Shown here one piece after another: positions 1 through 11,900 of a stretch of 64,000 nucleotides of DNA. The notes below the pieces were generated by a model. It was not told where the DNA came from. It did no database searches and was given only the letters and a program-made list of their open reading frames with translations. Origin of the DNA: Pezicula radicicola (lineage: Eukaryota; Ascomycota; Leotiomycetes; Helotiales; Dermateaceae); NCBI GenBank assembly GCA_003008705.1, contig PDUO01000055.1, forward strand, positions 200,033 through 264,032, written 5' to 3'. The position numbers and the translations under genes are program-made. Each line of letters starts with the position of its first letter. Position 1 is the stretch's first letter.

Positions 1-1424
1 GTTATCTATTAGACTTTTTAATTTTATAAGAAATAAATTAATAGTTACTAATTTATAAATAATTTAAAAAGGTATAATTTTATTATTTTTAGTGTATTTT
101 CATAGGGTGGGCTATTCCCAGTGGTACGAACTCTTATATAGACTCTCTCTCTCTCTTAGTAGATAGATAACTTCGAATTTAAGTCTTTAAGTTCCCTATA
201 CTATTTATTATCTTTAATCTATCTATTACTCTATTCAATACTCCTCCTTATACCCTATATTTATAGTATACTTTAGACTATATCTACCCTACCTACCCTA
301 TCTATTTTACTCTATATTTATAGCTTATAATCTAATAAAAATCTAATATTAAAGTAAACTAAATAAAGTAATTTATATAATTATATACTTATAATATATA
401 TTTTATCTTATATATTATTTTATTTTATTTTATATATTATATTATCTTATCTTATCTTATTTTATTAGTTTTTATAAGTAAAATTTTCTTAACTTAGTAA
501 CTTTAAATTTATATCTTTAGGCTCCTTATACTACTAGTATCTTTAATCTATCTATTACTTTATTTAATACTTTTTATTACTTATACTTATAGTATACCTT
601 AGGTTTTATTTATCCTCTACTTTATTTATTTTACTTTATTTATACTTACCTTTAATATTTATAACTATATTAGTAAACCTATTTATTATAAGGTTTATTA
701 ATTTTTAAGTTATAAATCTCTTATAACTAAGTAAAGAGAGTTAACTTAGATTAACCTAGGTTAACTTTAGTACTTTACTCTCTATTTATTATATAATATA
801 ATATATATAACTAAACTCCCTTAGCCTATAGCTATATAAATAGTAATACTAATATGGTTTTATTAAAAATTACCTATAGTGTAATTAATAAGCTAGTATA
901 TATAGGTAAGGAAGGACTTAGAGGTTTTCTTCTTCTAATCTAGGTTCGAACTAGGTTAACCCTTTGGTCTAATTAAGAGTTATCGCCGGCTTGAGCCTAG
1001 CTTAGCTTAGATTATATTTAAGTCTAACCCTAGTTAACCTAAGTTAACCTCTACTAGAAAGGCACCTAAGTAATACACTACTTGAGACGGTAGCTAACAC
1101 AGCTTATATCACATGGATTATAGCAGTTCCTTGATATTGAACAATAATTTGGATATCTATTTTATTTTCCCATAGCCACCAGGGCAATGCTTACGCCAAA
1201 ACCATACTAGATCTATTTAGTGTTTTCTTTTTTATTGAACATGCCCTTTCTATACGTTACTTAAACATACATGCCCGTGAACCATCAGACAGGTACTATC
1301 GTCCAACGCCAAACTCCCAAAAGAACCCATACCAGCTCTAGAGTCCCCATAATCTCGGAATTCTGGTGAGACCTAACGAGCGCAAGGCCTTCGCCAGCCG
1401 TCCGGACTTCCAAGGGTCCGCGAC
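1..1424. other. AT-rich gene-free tract
   Basis: The first 1.1 kb is very rich in A and T, with many runs of TATTT/TTATA and repeated GTTAACCT-like words, and no reading frame of useful length. This is the look of a repeat mutated by RIP or of a subtelomeric or centromere-like isochore. Base composition becomes more ordinary after about 1080. No gene is visible. Confidence 0.6.
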
Positions 1425-2320
1425 TCAACATCGCTCTTGCAGGTTAATATAACTCTCACTGTCCGCGATGTCCTTGAGCTTGCCTGCTACAAAATCTTCC
1501 GGGAAGACGTCGCCTGCATGAATGACGTTGAACATGGCCTGGACGATGAACATCGGCCCCGCGTCCGCGACATACACGAATACCTCGTGGTCCATTAAGA
1601 ACCCATCTGATCCCAGCGCAAACTCCGCAACACGGTAGAGGCATCTTAAAATAATGAGAACAGCTGCAACCAACAACAGCGTTAACAATTTATTCCAGGA
1701 GTGTTTGCCATAACTAGAGATGTGACTTTGCGATTTCGCCATTCGTGCCCTAAAGATACATGCGATGACAAGGAAGAACCCAAAGAATAGAAGCTGTGCG
1801 AAGAGTCCCACTAGAATGACTTTCTGGCCTAGGTTTTCGTTGCTGGTCATCATGCCCCCACCGCCGGCTTGGAGGCAAAATGCAAGAACGTCTCCGCAGA
1901 CGAAGATCTTGGTTACGCGCATGGGATGGATGACAGAGGCCTCTGGTGTCTGGACGAAGAGAACGATGCGGCCATAGATCATGTAGATTGTTGCCGCGTA
2001 TAGGGATGGGGGGAGGATGAGCAACAGGCTTTGTCCGGCATAGAGGGCGACGCTGTGGGGGCTTTTGCTAGAGAGGTATCGGAAGACGTAGCCGAATGTC
2101 ATCACTGGTCTTGGTTAGCCGCTAAGAAGATACGTTATGGGGAAATGGTTGGCGACACACTGAAGGCACCAACGGTCATTGCAGTATAGAACCAGGCTTT
2201 CTTGCGGATCATCATCACCAAATGTAAGGTTGCGCTGATGCCGAACAGAGCACCTGCACCAATGGCTGCTATATGGCTGGGACTATACTGATAGAGCACA
2301 ACATCACTGGAATCCGCCAT
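1425..2320 (-). CDS. RTA1-like membrane protein
   Basis: Two exons, 2320-2161 and 2104-1425, with a 56-bp intron (donor GTGTGT, acceptor CCAG) give 279 residues with phases closing exactly. The N-terminus carries the family motif YQYSPS followed by the first hydrophobic segment. About seven membrane segments follow, including the conserved GYVFRY and IYGRIV stretches. RTA1-type proteins are fungal seven-helix membrane proteins, some linked to lipid flux and resistance to toxic lipids (7-aminocholesterol in yeast); their substrates are mostly unknown. The length is normal for the family (about 280-320). It stands alone between an AT-rich tract and the tannase gene and is transcribed away from the latter. 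Family assignment is firm; the substrate cannot be told. Confidence 0.88.
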
Positions 2321-3498
2321 TGTAGATATTTGTACAAATTCGGTCTGCTGACAGACAAGATGGAATTGCTATCGTTGAGCGGCTAAAGATGCGCGGGGTA
2401 AGGTGAAATGGGCCTCTTGTTGTCTTGTATTGCGAAGAGAGATGGTTAAGGAGTGATAGCGACAAACAATAGTGAAAGCTTGATGCTTTTCTATTGCCGA
2501 TTGCGAGTGAGTGAGAAAGCTGCTGAGTAGTAATGGAGAAAGAGAAAGATGAGTATATAAGTAGAGGATTTGATATGCAAAAGTGGCGCCGCATCGAGAA
2601 CAAAACATCGTTGATGCTATTTTCTGATAGAGACGCGTGGATTTCTGTAGCATGGATCCACTACTTTGTGTTCCTGACTATGCAAATCTATCCAAATCGG
2701 ATGGAGCAGTAGTTAGTATCCCTGAACGTCCCTTGAAGGAGATCGAAGTACGGAGTATTGGATTAGCAACTAAGCCGCCAAGTGTATACGATAGGGCTCA
2801 GCAGCAGAGATACGGGTAGGAAGTTTCACGTACGGAGTTCACAGCCAAAAGGTAGTAGTTGCTGTGCTGTCGCCTAGCAACGAGCACGAAGCCTGAAGAG
2901 CCTGAAGCGGAAACAGACTTATAGCAATATTTACAAGCTTACAGCGCTGGAGTCATAGCCTAAAGGCCCTAGAAGTTCTAAAATTTATAGCGCTGTCTGG
3001 TTGCTATTCCAGTCTGCAGCGCAGTACGGTAGATTCTGCAAGTGAAACTGTCAACTATACTGCAAGGCGTGGTGGGCTTCTGAGTTGACTGCGAATGCGA
3101 AATACGTAGGTGATGTGAGATGGACTGAAAATTCGATTTCTAAAGACCCCCTTCTTAAAAATAATCTGCTTCTGGTCCCGAAATACGAAAATGTGAGAAC
3201 ACGAAATACGAAATACGAAGCCGAACCCGAGGTAGCCTACCGTATACTGTAGACTTATTATGCTCAAAATAGCATCTCCACGGTAGTTAAAGGATCACCG
3301 AGATCTTCAGAGCTTACAAAAGGTCCAGCGGGTACGTCAACCAAGATGTGGGATATCACGGCCTACATCATGGGAGAAAATTGGATGAAGAGAAAAAAAG
3401 GCATATATAGGATAATACTTTCCCCTTAACCTGATCCTTACCGTCGAACAACACCTCTACCTCCACCTCCGCTTGTGAGCGATCTTCTCGAAGGCAAT
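2321..3498. other. Intergenic, divergent promoter region
   Basis: This lies between the divergently transcribed RTA1-like gene and the first tannase. Short open frames here show no recognisable protein. The word CGAAATACGA or a close variant occurs three times between about 3178 and 3222, a small repeat of unknown meaning. Confidence 0.5.
3403..3410 (+). promoter_or_regulatory. TATA-like box of tannase gene 1
   Basis: ATATATAG lies about 90 bp upstream of the chosen ATG and is followed by a C/T-rich leader, a usual fungal core-promoter arrangement. No transcript evidence is available. Confidence 0.4.
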
Positions 3499-5232
3499 AT
3501 GCTCTCTGTGTTATGGGTCCTCACCGCTACGGCATCTGCTGTTATCGTACAGGCAGCCAGCCTCGCTGATGTCTGCACATTATCCTATGTCCAATCCACT
3601 CTGCCGTCAGACAACTTCTACCCCGGCATCACTATTGATCCATCATCGGTAGTGGCCACTGCTTTCACCAACGTCGAGGTTAGCGACGAGGATTTCTATC
3701 CTAATGCTGTATTTGATTATTGCAATGTAACCTTCGGCTACTCTCATACTGGACGAAATGACACGGTGCTCGTAACGTACTGGCTTCCCACTCCGGATAA
3801 CTTCCAGAACCGTTACCTCTCCACAGGCGGTGGTGGTTATTATATTAATGAAGCAAACCTTTCGCTCCCTGGAGGCATCATTTACGGTGCCGTAGCAGGT
3901 CTCACCAATGGAGGATTTGGAGGCCTAGAAACCCCCTTTGACGCCGTCTTCCTTATTCAGAACTATACCGTTAACTGGCAGTCGCTGTTTATGTTCGGAT
4001 ATCAAGGGATCCACGAGCTTAGTGTACTTGGAAAGCAATTTACTAAACAATTCTTCAACATGTCTTCTGATACAAAGCTGTACTCGTACTATCAGGGCTG
4101 CTCTGAAGGCGGCCGTGAAGGATGGAGTCAAGTCCAGCGGTTTGGAGAGGAATGGGATGGTGTCATCACTGGCGCACCCGCTCTCCGGTTTGCTCATCAG
4201 CAAGTCCAATATCTCTGGTCCAACACCGTCGAACAGACCCTTGATTACTATCCTCCTCCGTGTGAGTTATCACAGATCGTTAATGAGACGATTGCAGCTT
4301 GCGACCCACTAGATGGCAAGATCGACGGCGTGGTGGCCCGGACGGATCTGTGTAAGTTGCATTTTGACATCAACTCAACTCTCGGCGCACCATACTTCTG
4401 CGAAGCTGCAGCGGCCACAGCCACCACACCCGCGACGCCAGCCCAGAACGGTACCGTATCGGCCAATGGTATTGCGGTCGCTGCGGAGATCATCAATGGC
4501 ATGCATGACCTGGAAGGCAAAAGAGTCTACTTGTCCTACCAACCCGCAGCTACGTTCGTAGACGCCGAGACACAATACAATACCGCGACCGACTCATGGG
4601 AGCTGTACATCAGCGCGTCCGGGGCTGAGTTTGTATCGCGCTACATCGAACTGCTTGACAGCTCTACCCTCCCCAATCTCGACAACGTCACCTACGACAC
4701 ACTCAAAGAATGGGTCATCCAAGGCTGGCAGACCTACGAGGACACTTTGCAGACTACCTGGCCAGACCTAACGCCATTCTATACTACAGGGGGCAAGGTC
4801 ATTCACTTCCACGGGGAGTCTGATAATAGCATTCCTACAGCCTCGTCTGTGCGTTACCACGAGTCTGTCCGTCAAGTAATGTACCCAAACATGACATATA
4901 ATGAGAGCACTGCGGCGCTCAGCAGTTGGTACCGACTCTTCCTCGTCCCAGGAGCCGAGCACTGCGCGACTAACCCCCTACAACCTAACGGGCCATTCCC
5001 GCAGACAAACCTCGCTGTTCTCATCGACTGGGTCGAGAAAGCTATCGAGCCCATTACCCTCAATGCGACAGTCCTCCAGGGCCAGTATATTGGTGAGAAT
5101 CGGCAGATTTGCTCATGGCCTCTTAGGCCGTACTGGACGAACAATGGGACGGAGATGGAATGCCAGTACGATCAGTCGTCAATTGACACCTGGTTTTACG
5201 ACTTTGATGCATTCAAGTTGCCGGTCTACTAG
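3499..5232 (+). CDS. Secreted tannase/feruloyl esterase
   Basis: A single uninterrupted frame of 577 residues from the ATG at 3499. A 5' extension of the frame starts with GTG and is not used. Residues 1-21 look like a secretion signal ending VQAAS. The family's catalytic set is present: Ser202 in GCSEGG, Asp442 in GESDN and His488 in GAEHC, with Cys201 and Cys489 next to Ser and His as in the CS-D-HC motif. A calcium-site-like segment, CDPLDGKIDG, also fits. Such enzymes hydrolyse esters of gallic, ferulic or p-coumaric acid outside the cell; which substrate applies here cannot be read from sequence. Many NxS/T sites suggest glycosylation. It is the only intact one of three paralogues in the window. 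Confidence 0.93.
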   Translation: MLSVLWVLTATASAVIVQAASLADVCTLSYVQSTLPSDNFYPGITIDPSSVVATAFTNVEVSDEDFYPNAVFDYCNVTFGYSHTGRNDTVLVTYWLPTPDNFQNRYLSTGGGGYYINEANLSLPGGIIYGAVAGLTNGGFGGLETPFDAVFLIQNYTVNWQSLFMFGYQGIHELSVLGKQFTKQFFNMSSDTKLYSYYQGCSEGGREGWSQVQRFGEEWDGVITGAPALRFAHQQVQYLWSNTVEQTLDYYPPPCELSQIVNETIAACDPLDGKIDGVVARTDLCKLHFDINSTLGAPYFCEAAAATATTPATPAQNGTVSANGIAVAAEIINGMHDLEGKRVYLSYQPAATFVDAETQYNTATDSWELYISASGAEFVSRYIELLDSSTLPNLDNVTYDTLKEWVIQGWQTYEDTLQTTWPDLTPFYTTGGKVIHFHGESDNSIPTASSVRYHESVRQVMYPNMTYNESTAALSSWYRLFLVPGAEHCATNPLQPNGPFPQTNLAVLIDWVEKAIEPITLNATVLQGQYIGENRQICSWPLRPYWTNNGTEMECQYDQSSIDTWFYDFDAFKLPVY

Positions 5233-6312
5233 GGAAAGTAGGCGGGCAGCTAGCAGGTAGAAGAGCACAATAAAACCCGTTGTAATAGCATAGTAATGAA
5301 TAGGGAAGTAAAGCAGTGCCGTATTTAACCATTGAACTGGTGGTAGGATCCTGAGGTTGTGATTTTGGTACTGGTGCTGATCGCTGTCGGTGCCAAAGGT
5401 AGGCACGGAGAGAGTGATACGCCAATCTCCTGGCGACCTCCCATTGAACTGCTTAACACCTTGGGCTCAGAAATACAGTGATGTCTTGCAGTTGTTGCGA
5501 AATATAGCGGGGACAAAATTGTGACTGGATTCGTGAGCTACGTTAATCAGTCCCAACGCTGGAGTAGGGAAGGTCGAGGAAAAGCGACGTCACAACAGAA
5601 ATGAAGAGGTTGACACCAGAGCAGACTTGAGGCGTAACATCCCTATTAATTTTTTTTTGGTGTATTATGCAATTAAGTCGCGCGTTCATCATTGTATCGT
5701 ATAGTTTTCTTCCAGAACGTTTGTAGCACCAAAACCCCTTCCCCGCCCCAAAACGCCTCACAATGCTGATGGCTTAACGAGGCCTCGCCTATGCAATTGC
5801 CTGATCCTCTTTCCTCAAGCTCCAGCGGGTCTTCAGGCTTCAACCGCCCAGCAGCCACATTATCCATTTGTTGTTCCATACCTTGCTTGATCTAGCTCTT
5901 CTTGACGTTTTCTTTCGCGATTTTTTAGGGGTTGGACTCAACGGGTAGAAGGCGTGTTCCATACAGATCCACCTCGGAAATCCGCTTATCCTCGTCGCTG
6001 ATCACCTAGCCAACCTTCGCAATATACCCACACATCGGCTGGACATTCGCTCTGCGACTCTACCTGTGTCTACCCTCGGAAGCAGCGGAATGCGCCATTG
6101 GCCTACAACCACCTGCTCACTTTGCTGGGTTCCCGCCGCTGTACTGCTTCGCCGAGCGCTGGATTCACCTGTCTTACGTTTTTGGTGGCGGGACTGGCGC
6201 GATCTTGAAGAGCGCTTGCCGGTGGATTGACATCTATCGCAAGCTCGTCTGTTGATGTCTCTGACTCCTGATGTTTAGCTGACTACAGCGCATTGATGCT
6301 TCCAGCTTTTGA
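5233..6312. other. Intergenic, no gene seen
   Basis: Short overlapping frames on both strands show no conserved motif. The missing 5' part of the oxidase relic downstream was looked for here and not found. Confidence 0.5.
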
Positions 6313-6819
6313 ACTAGGTGGAGCTTCCCAAGGACTTCGACAGCGTTTCCATGTACCCCCAATGAAGGCGACAAAGGAAGCCATGACAATTGTGCACGAT
6401 ACTTCGCTGCCGCCGCAGAACTCGTAGACTTGACCAGCATCTACACCGGTCTAGCATGGAAGCCTATCGCAATACAGTTCATCGATGCTTCGAACAATAG
6501 AACGGGTTGTCTGCAAGCGCCTAGCGAAGCATCTACGTTCTGGACCGAGCAAAGCTTGATCTGGGCAAACGCTGAGGATGATGCAGCGATTGAGAGCTTT
6601 CTGACTTCTGTTAATGCTAATTTGACGGCGCAACTAACGGCTATCAACGCTATAGCTACATTCTTATATTTGAATAATGCAGAAGGCGATCAGAATGTCT
6701 TTGCTGGGTATCCTGCGGAGAACGTTCAACGTACGAAGGATATTAGAACCAAGTACGATCCTGACAGGGTGTATACCGATTTGGTGCCTGGTGGATTCAA
6801 GATTGTGAAAGCTGCGTAG
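6313..6819 (+). pseudogene. FAD-linked (berberine-bridge-type) oxidase, C-terminal relic
   Basis: The open frame after the stop at 6310-6312 ends in a clear C-terminal berberine/BBE domain. Key stretches are FLYLNNAEGDQNVFAGYP, the KYDPDRVY stretch and a closing PGGFK. This part normally follows an N-terminal FAD-binding domain with bicovalent flavin sites, about 350 residues longer. No FAD-binding part is found upstream, so the gene is 5'-truncated. The family (FAD_binding_4 plus BBE) oxidises alcohols, sugars or alkaloid precursors. It may once have belonged with the neighbouring phenolic-ester genes. A cryptic upstream exon carrying the FAD domain would change the call, but none was seen in the preceding 1 kb. 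Confidence 0.72.
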
Positions 6820-7458
6820 ATGGACCAGATGATTCCATTATTTGATCAGGGTGGCTCCTTTTGTCAACTTTAACGTCCTGGACGGGAGCTGGGTATCAAT
6901 GAATAATGTGGGTGGAAGACGCTTAGACATCGCTCCGTATCTGTTTGAACTATTCATTTCAAGTATATATATATAGTTTTCCGCTCTGCCCTGATACAGC
7001 GAGCGCATTTCCAATTTAAAAACTCTTCAACTCGCAATCATGCATAGATGCCTTGACATTAAGCATCTCTGCGCATTTTGTGCGAGTACGAGCCTTGCTT
7101 TCGTCACGGCCACTCACCATTTTGTACTGCGCCACACTTATTTTTGGTTCAATTCCGAATGCAAAGGCACTTAGCCTAATTTCCAGGGGTTGGAAGGCAA
7201 CTGAGTCGAATATATCTACTCAGTTCGACGGATATCATGCAGGATAAAACTTTTACCAATATTGCAACTAGCTCGACTTTCATCTCGCATGGAAGCTTTG
7301 AAAACTTAGCTCGTATTTCATTTCGCGAATTACTCGTAAGGGTCTTGGCATATCGCTTACTCACCAGAATAGAGAAGTTTATTTCGACGGCAAAATTCCA
7401 ACCACATTCTTAGAAGAAAAGAGTCAAGCCTCCAAACCGGATCTGATTATACAAGAGG
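6820..7458. other. Intergenic, upstream of Zn2Cys6 factor
   Basis: No conserved reading frame. A TATA-like run (GTATATATATATAG near 6963-6976) lies far upstream of the regulator's ATG and is only a weak promoter candidate. Confidence 0.4.
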
Positions 7459-8755
7459 ATGTTCAAAAGACGTGGACATAGGAAATCCAGAAATGGCTGT
7501 TGCCAGTGCAAAGCGCGAAAGATTAAGGTGGGTGGGTCGTCCTTAGTTTATCTTAATTAGAGGTTTCCAAAACACGACACGTGTGCGAGTAGCTGACTTA
7601 TCTTAGTGCGATGAGAATAAACCATCGTGCAGTAATTGCACCAGGAACGCAATTCTTGGGGTCCGATGTATATATAGGACGGTACCAGTAGCATCCACTA
7701 GGTCTCCATCGCAGCCGCCAGAGGTTTCAGCTCCTCCCATAGCAGCAGCATCTCCATACCCTAGCGTTTCCCAGATTGTTTCTATGCCTTCGACTCCGGA
7801 TGCTATCTTAATCCAATTGCCAACAATGAATCTAGAAGTGAACCGGATCCAGATGGAATTGTTACATACCTACTCGACATCCACTTGCTACACACTCACC
7901 CGCAACCCAGTAGCCCAGACAATATGGCGAGTCCAAGTCCCCCAAATCGGCTTCTTCACAGATTACGTGATGTACACAATCCTTTCACTCGCATCACTAC
8001 ACTTAGCCTATTCCCGCCCATTGCAGAAGGAACGCTACATCGCCTACGCAATGCAATTCCTCGAGGCCGCTCTTCGCATAGCAACATCAATCCTGCCTAA
8101 TGTAACTGACGACAATTGCGCATCTCTCTACACGTTTGCGGCGCTCAGTTGCTTCATCACCTTCGCGAAGCCTCAAAAACCAGAGAATATTTTCCTCTTT
8201 AGCGACGGGGTGGAGCCGGATTTCATAATTATCTTTCGTGGAATACGCACTATTCTAGAGTCTACTAAGGAGTGGAAGAATCTAAGGGAGAGCAATGTAG
8301 GCCCACTGTTTGTTATTGGTAGTCGACGGCATAGCACCCGTAATGCTAGACCCCGTGGAACAATAGAGTGTCTAGATTCTTTGCAGCTGTTGATCACAGG
8401 CACCGTTAAGGACGAGGGAATACTAGGTATATATACCCTGGCTATTGAAGAACTAGCGAAGTCGTATGCTGTGGCACTAGAGATATCAACTAGATTAGAT
8501 AATTGTCAGGTATCTGATGTATTCATCTGGTTGTTTATTGTGTCCGATGAATACTTGGACCTATTGAGTCGGAGGAGCCAAGAAGCTTTGGTTATCTTTG
8601 GGCACTACTGTGTGCTTATTAAGGATATTGAATGGGCTTGGTGGATGAATGGTTGGAGCTTGCATCTTATTTCGTTTATTTATTATGCGCTAGACCCGGA
8701 GCATCGGACGTGGCTACAGTGGCCTATTGAGCAATTAGGTTGGATTGTAGGTTAA
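7459..8755 (+). CDS. Zn2Cys6 transcription factor
   Basis: Exon 1 (7459-7527) and exon 2 (7607-8755) are joined over a 79-bp intron (donor GTGGGT, acceptor TTAG) to give 405 residues. The cluster spans the splice site: exon 1 supplies RNGCCQCKARKIK and exon 2 begins CDENKPSCSNC, followed by a final Cys about nine residues on. This gives the C-x2-C-x6-C-x6-C-x2-C-x9-C spacing of a binuclear zinc cluster, with a basic N-terminus. The rest resembles the short Upc2/sterol-uptake-control-like regulators, with hydrophobic helices and a WMNGWS segment. A nuclear DNA-binding role is expected; targets are unknown. The next gene downstream is a dead transposon. Confidence 0.87.
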
Positions 8756-10396
8756 GAGGCATAAATACACACACTAATGTACAAAAGGCACAATTTCTCT
8801 AAAATTCATCTTCTAGTAAAACTCACCCGCTAGTATCTATTAAGGTATATCTATATACTAGTTGTATATCCTTGCTATCTGATACCTAATTAGTTAATAG
8901 ATATAATCTTAAAGTACCTATAATAAACTAAATTTATTTATTTTTATAATTAGTTAATATTAAGAATTATAATATATATATATCCTATTATTATATTACT
9001 AAAGATATTTCTAATCTAAAAGGTCTTCTTTAGTATCTTTAGAATATAAGACTTAGTAAAAGAAAAAAGAAATATAAGAATTAAAGAGAATAATAATAAT
9101 AATATATTTAAATAATAAGTAAATTAATTAGTAGATTAGTTAGTTAGTTAATAGAAATAAAGCAATTTAGAGTAGTAGTAATAGTAGTAGAGTTAGAAAA
9201 ATAGAAAATAAGGTTATTTACTAGACGCGACGCGCCCTAGTTGGAATTTCAAACTCTATCTAGTTTGCTAACAAATTTAGTAGGGCAGTAATAGCCAAGA
9301 GAAGCCCTATTAGGTAAAGTCAAATGCCGGATCTTGTACCACCCTAAGGGTGGCACCAAAGGTAGGAACCCGTTTTTACGGTGGTATAAAAGTTATTTGC
9401 CGATTTTTTATGTGAATTTATCGACTCTAGACAAGTAGAGCCTTAAGTTGGCCTGTGCCACCATGTAACGAGCCTGATAATAATGATAATAGAGTTAATT
9501 TATAGTTCGACCTAAGGCCGAAGGCCTTCTATAGACTTATTCTAGTACAGGTGTCCTTAAAAATAAGGACAGAGAGTATATACTACTATAGGAGCCCTCC
9601 CAAACTATACAAAGTGTTCTTTCCTTTATATTCCTTTGTTATTCCCTTTAGATTTCGATAAGTCTATTATATACTAAAATCCTCTACGAAAAGCTTTATA
9701 TTCTAAATACTAGCCCCTCTCCCCCTAGGGAGAGTATATAGCCAAATATATAAATATAGCCTTTGTCCTATAGAGAGAGATATATATAACTATCAGTTGT
9801 AATAAGTATATCCCCCTTTATGTTTAAAATAAGTGTACCCCTAGCCTTAGGAAGGGTTAATTATATATTCTACTAAGTGTAAGGTGTTATTGTTTATTTA
9901 TTAAGGTTAAAAATTGACTTTTGTAGGACTTATAGAATATAAAGATCGATTGAATTCTAAGGGTTAAAGATATTGTCTACTCTTGTACTAGGTTACTACT
10001 CCTAGGGGAGAGCCGGGACGTGACGTTGAGGGGAGGTAGGCGAAGGTAAACCGATCCTTCTGTTCTATATTGTTGTATCTTTAGGAAGCCGAAATAGGGG
10101 CAAAATCGTGTCAGCCGGAAACAAGGTGACTTTTGGACACGTTTTCAGCCCACTTTTTATTGTATATATACTCCTTTAGACCTTACTTAATTCTGCAATC
10201 GAGTCATCCTTCAAAAGTTTGATAAATCGCGTCTGTGCAATTGTAGGAAAGGTGATTTTGTCGCTCGAATTAGTTGAATTGAATTGAATTGAGCTTCTAT
10301 TTGCTCTCTAGACTCTTAATAGAAAGCTGAAGGTTCGTAGGGGACACCACGTACAGGTGGAAGCTCGCCGTCCCCTGTAACGAGCCTGGTGCCATA
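8756..10396. other. AT-rich repeat tract with LTR-like fragments
   Basis: About 8760-9200 is AT-rich with short TAG/TAA runs. From about 9200 the composition rises. The word TGTAACGAGCCTG occurs at 9464-9476 and again at 10376-10388. The second copy follows a GGGGAC...GTCCCC inverted pair, and TATA-like words precede each copy, as in long terminal repeats. No reverse transcriptase or gag frame is visible. A nested, decayed retroelement is a reasonable but unproven reading. Confidence 0.4.
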
Positions 10397-11618
10397 AGTC
10401 TACACTTTCAGGGCATTTACGCGAAAAAGAACATCGCGATTATGGACAATTACAGTATTTAATTAGGAGTAGACCACCCATGACGCTCCAAGAACATGAA
10501 ACCAATATTCCTGCTTGCTAATTATCTCATTAATCCATTCTTGTAGAATTGCCTCCCATTCCTCTGTCACAGCGATACGCATCTCCTCCTCTGTAATTGG
10601 CTGGTGTTTGCGTCTGTGCAATGCCAGCTTTATTCTCCTCCAGAACTTCTCAATTGGGTTCATATCAGTGCTCGTAGAAGGGTTCGGCATTAATATAATC
10701 CCATGCTTTGTACGCCATCTTGCGCAGCAGTTCGTACTACTCTTATGGCCATGTACAGGTTCCCATCTTCCATAAATAACGGCTCGGATGTAGGGTGAAG
10801 TTGGTGTGATTTTAGGGCAAAGGCATCCAAAATGGTTTGGATATGTGGCTCTAAGACTTGTGCAAGATAATCCGCCTGCTTGAATGCTCCAGCCTTCCCT
10901 GTACCATTTATGAATAGTAGTGGACTCTTATATCCGTGACCAATTGCACCCCAAGAATTTACAGGTGTCGTATGCCCCCGGTGAAACTAGTGCTGAATAC
11001 AGGTAGGGTGGTTGCGCTCTCCCTTCTTCCTAGTAACCTTCTCCTTAGCTGTGCGACCCCCTACTACGAATGTAACCTCATTAGACCAAAGGATCTTCAG
11101 CCATTCTATCTGCCAAAAGATATGTGTTATCGCCCAGAGTAGTCGCGCAGTCACCTGGGCCATCGTGAGGTAGGGTTTCTGGCATGCTGTACAGCGATAA
11201 TATCCTCGTTGGTGAAGCCTATGCCTCAGAGTTGACACACTACATATTAAATGCAACTCAGCGTGCAAATGACTGTAGTCTAGAACCCTATTCTCCCATT
11301 TCTCACTTAAGTACTCAATTATATCGTCTACTTGTCTATCGGTGGGGGTTTTAGGGCGTCCTGTTCGTGTAATTCGTGCTCGTTCAGGCTTTTCGTACTC
11401 GATAATATGAGTAATTGTCCTCCTAGTCATTGAATATCGGACCATAAGCCTATCAATTGGTATCTTTGCATAGAGCTGGCGTATTGCCTCTTTGTGCTTG
11501 GTAGGGATTTCAAAGCCTGGCTGGAGTACTGGCATAGGAGGAGTGGTTAGCATAGTGGGATAAACTGAGTTAATTGATGTGTGGGTTTTGGTGCTTGGGA
11601 AAGCCTGAAAGTGCACTA
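10397..11618 (-). mobile_element. Tc1/mariner-type DNA transposon, inactive copy
   Basis: Imperfect terminal inverted repeats bound a decayed transposase. The left end near 10397-10413 reads CTACACTTTCAGGG and the right end near 11603-11618 reads GCCTGAAAGTGCACTA, its inverted counterpart. TA dinucleotides at the ends fit the usual TA target site. The size, about 1.2 kb, is near that of compact fungal mariners. Confidence 0.7.
10463..11553 (-). pseudogene. DDE transposase (Tc1/mariner), broken
   Basis: The frame starts at the ATG at 11553; the open frame extends further but would run into the terminal repeat. It carries a helix-turn-helix region (TRRTITHIIEYE), a DDE core with GGRTAKEKVTRKKGER, and a C-terminal part with STDMNPIEKFWRRIK and a closing QEYWFHVL stretch. 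Three lesions are visible. A TAG at 10987-10989 stands where the family has CAG. A one-base loss near 10755-10762 follows the EDGN motif. The first catalytic position reads WSNE rather than the usual WSDE. CAG to TAG and GAT to AAT are the changes expected from RIP. It cannot encode an active transposase. Confidence 0.85.
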
Positions 11619-11900
11619 GGCTTGTAAAGTGGTTGCATGCTGTCTGAGCTCTACGCTTAATTAGAAGCCTAATTAGCTACCTTGCGCGTTTAAGCAAAAT
11701 ACTGTGTAGGGGATAGGGACAATTGCTCAATATCCGTTAATAAGCACTTATATTTTTCAGACTATGTACAAAGATAGTAAACAGGTTCTTATATTATAAA
11801 CCGTTGGGAAGATAAATTAGATTGAACAAGCAAGCATATAAGAGTAAGTCACCTGCTGATTCCGCAGTTGACATTCGTTTCATATTGCGCATTGCAATAC

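Noticed and set aside
940..960. GGTTCGAACT word resembling a tRNA box B
   Set aside because: No box A or cloverleaf around it; chance in AT-rich DNA.
11554..11616. Longer transposase start at 11616
   Set aside because: It would begin with GTG inside the terminal inverted repeat; the ATG at 11553 is the natural start.
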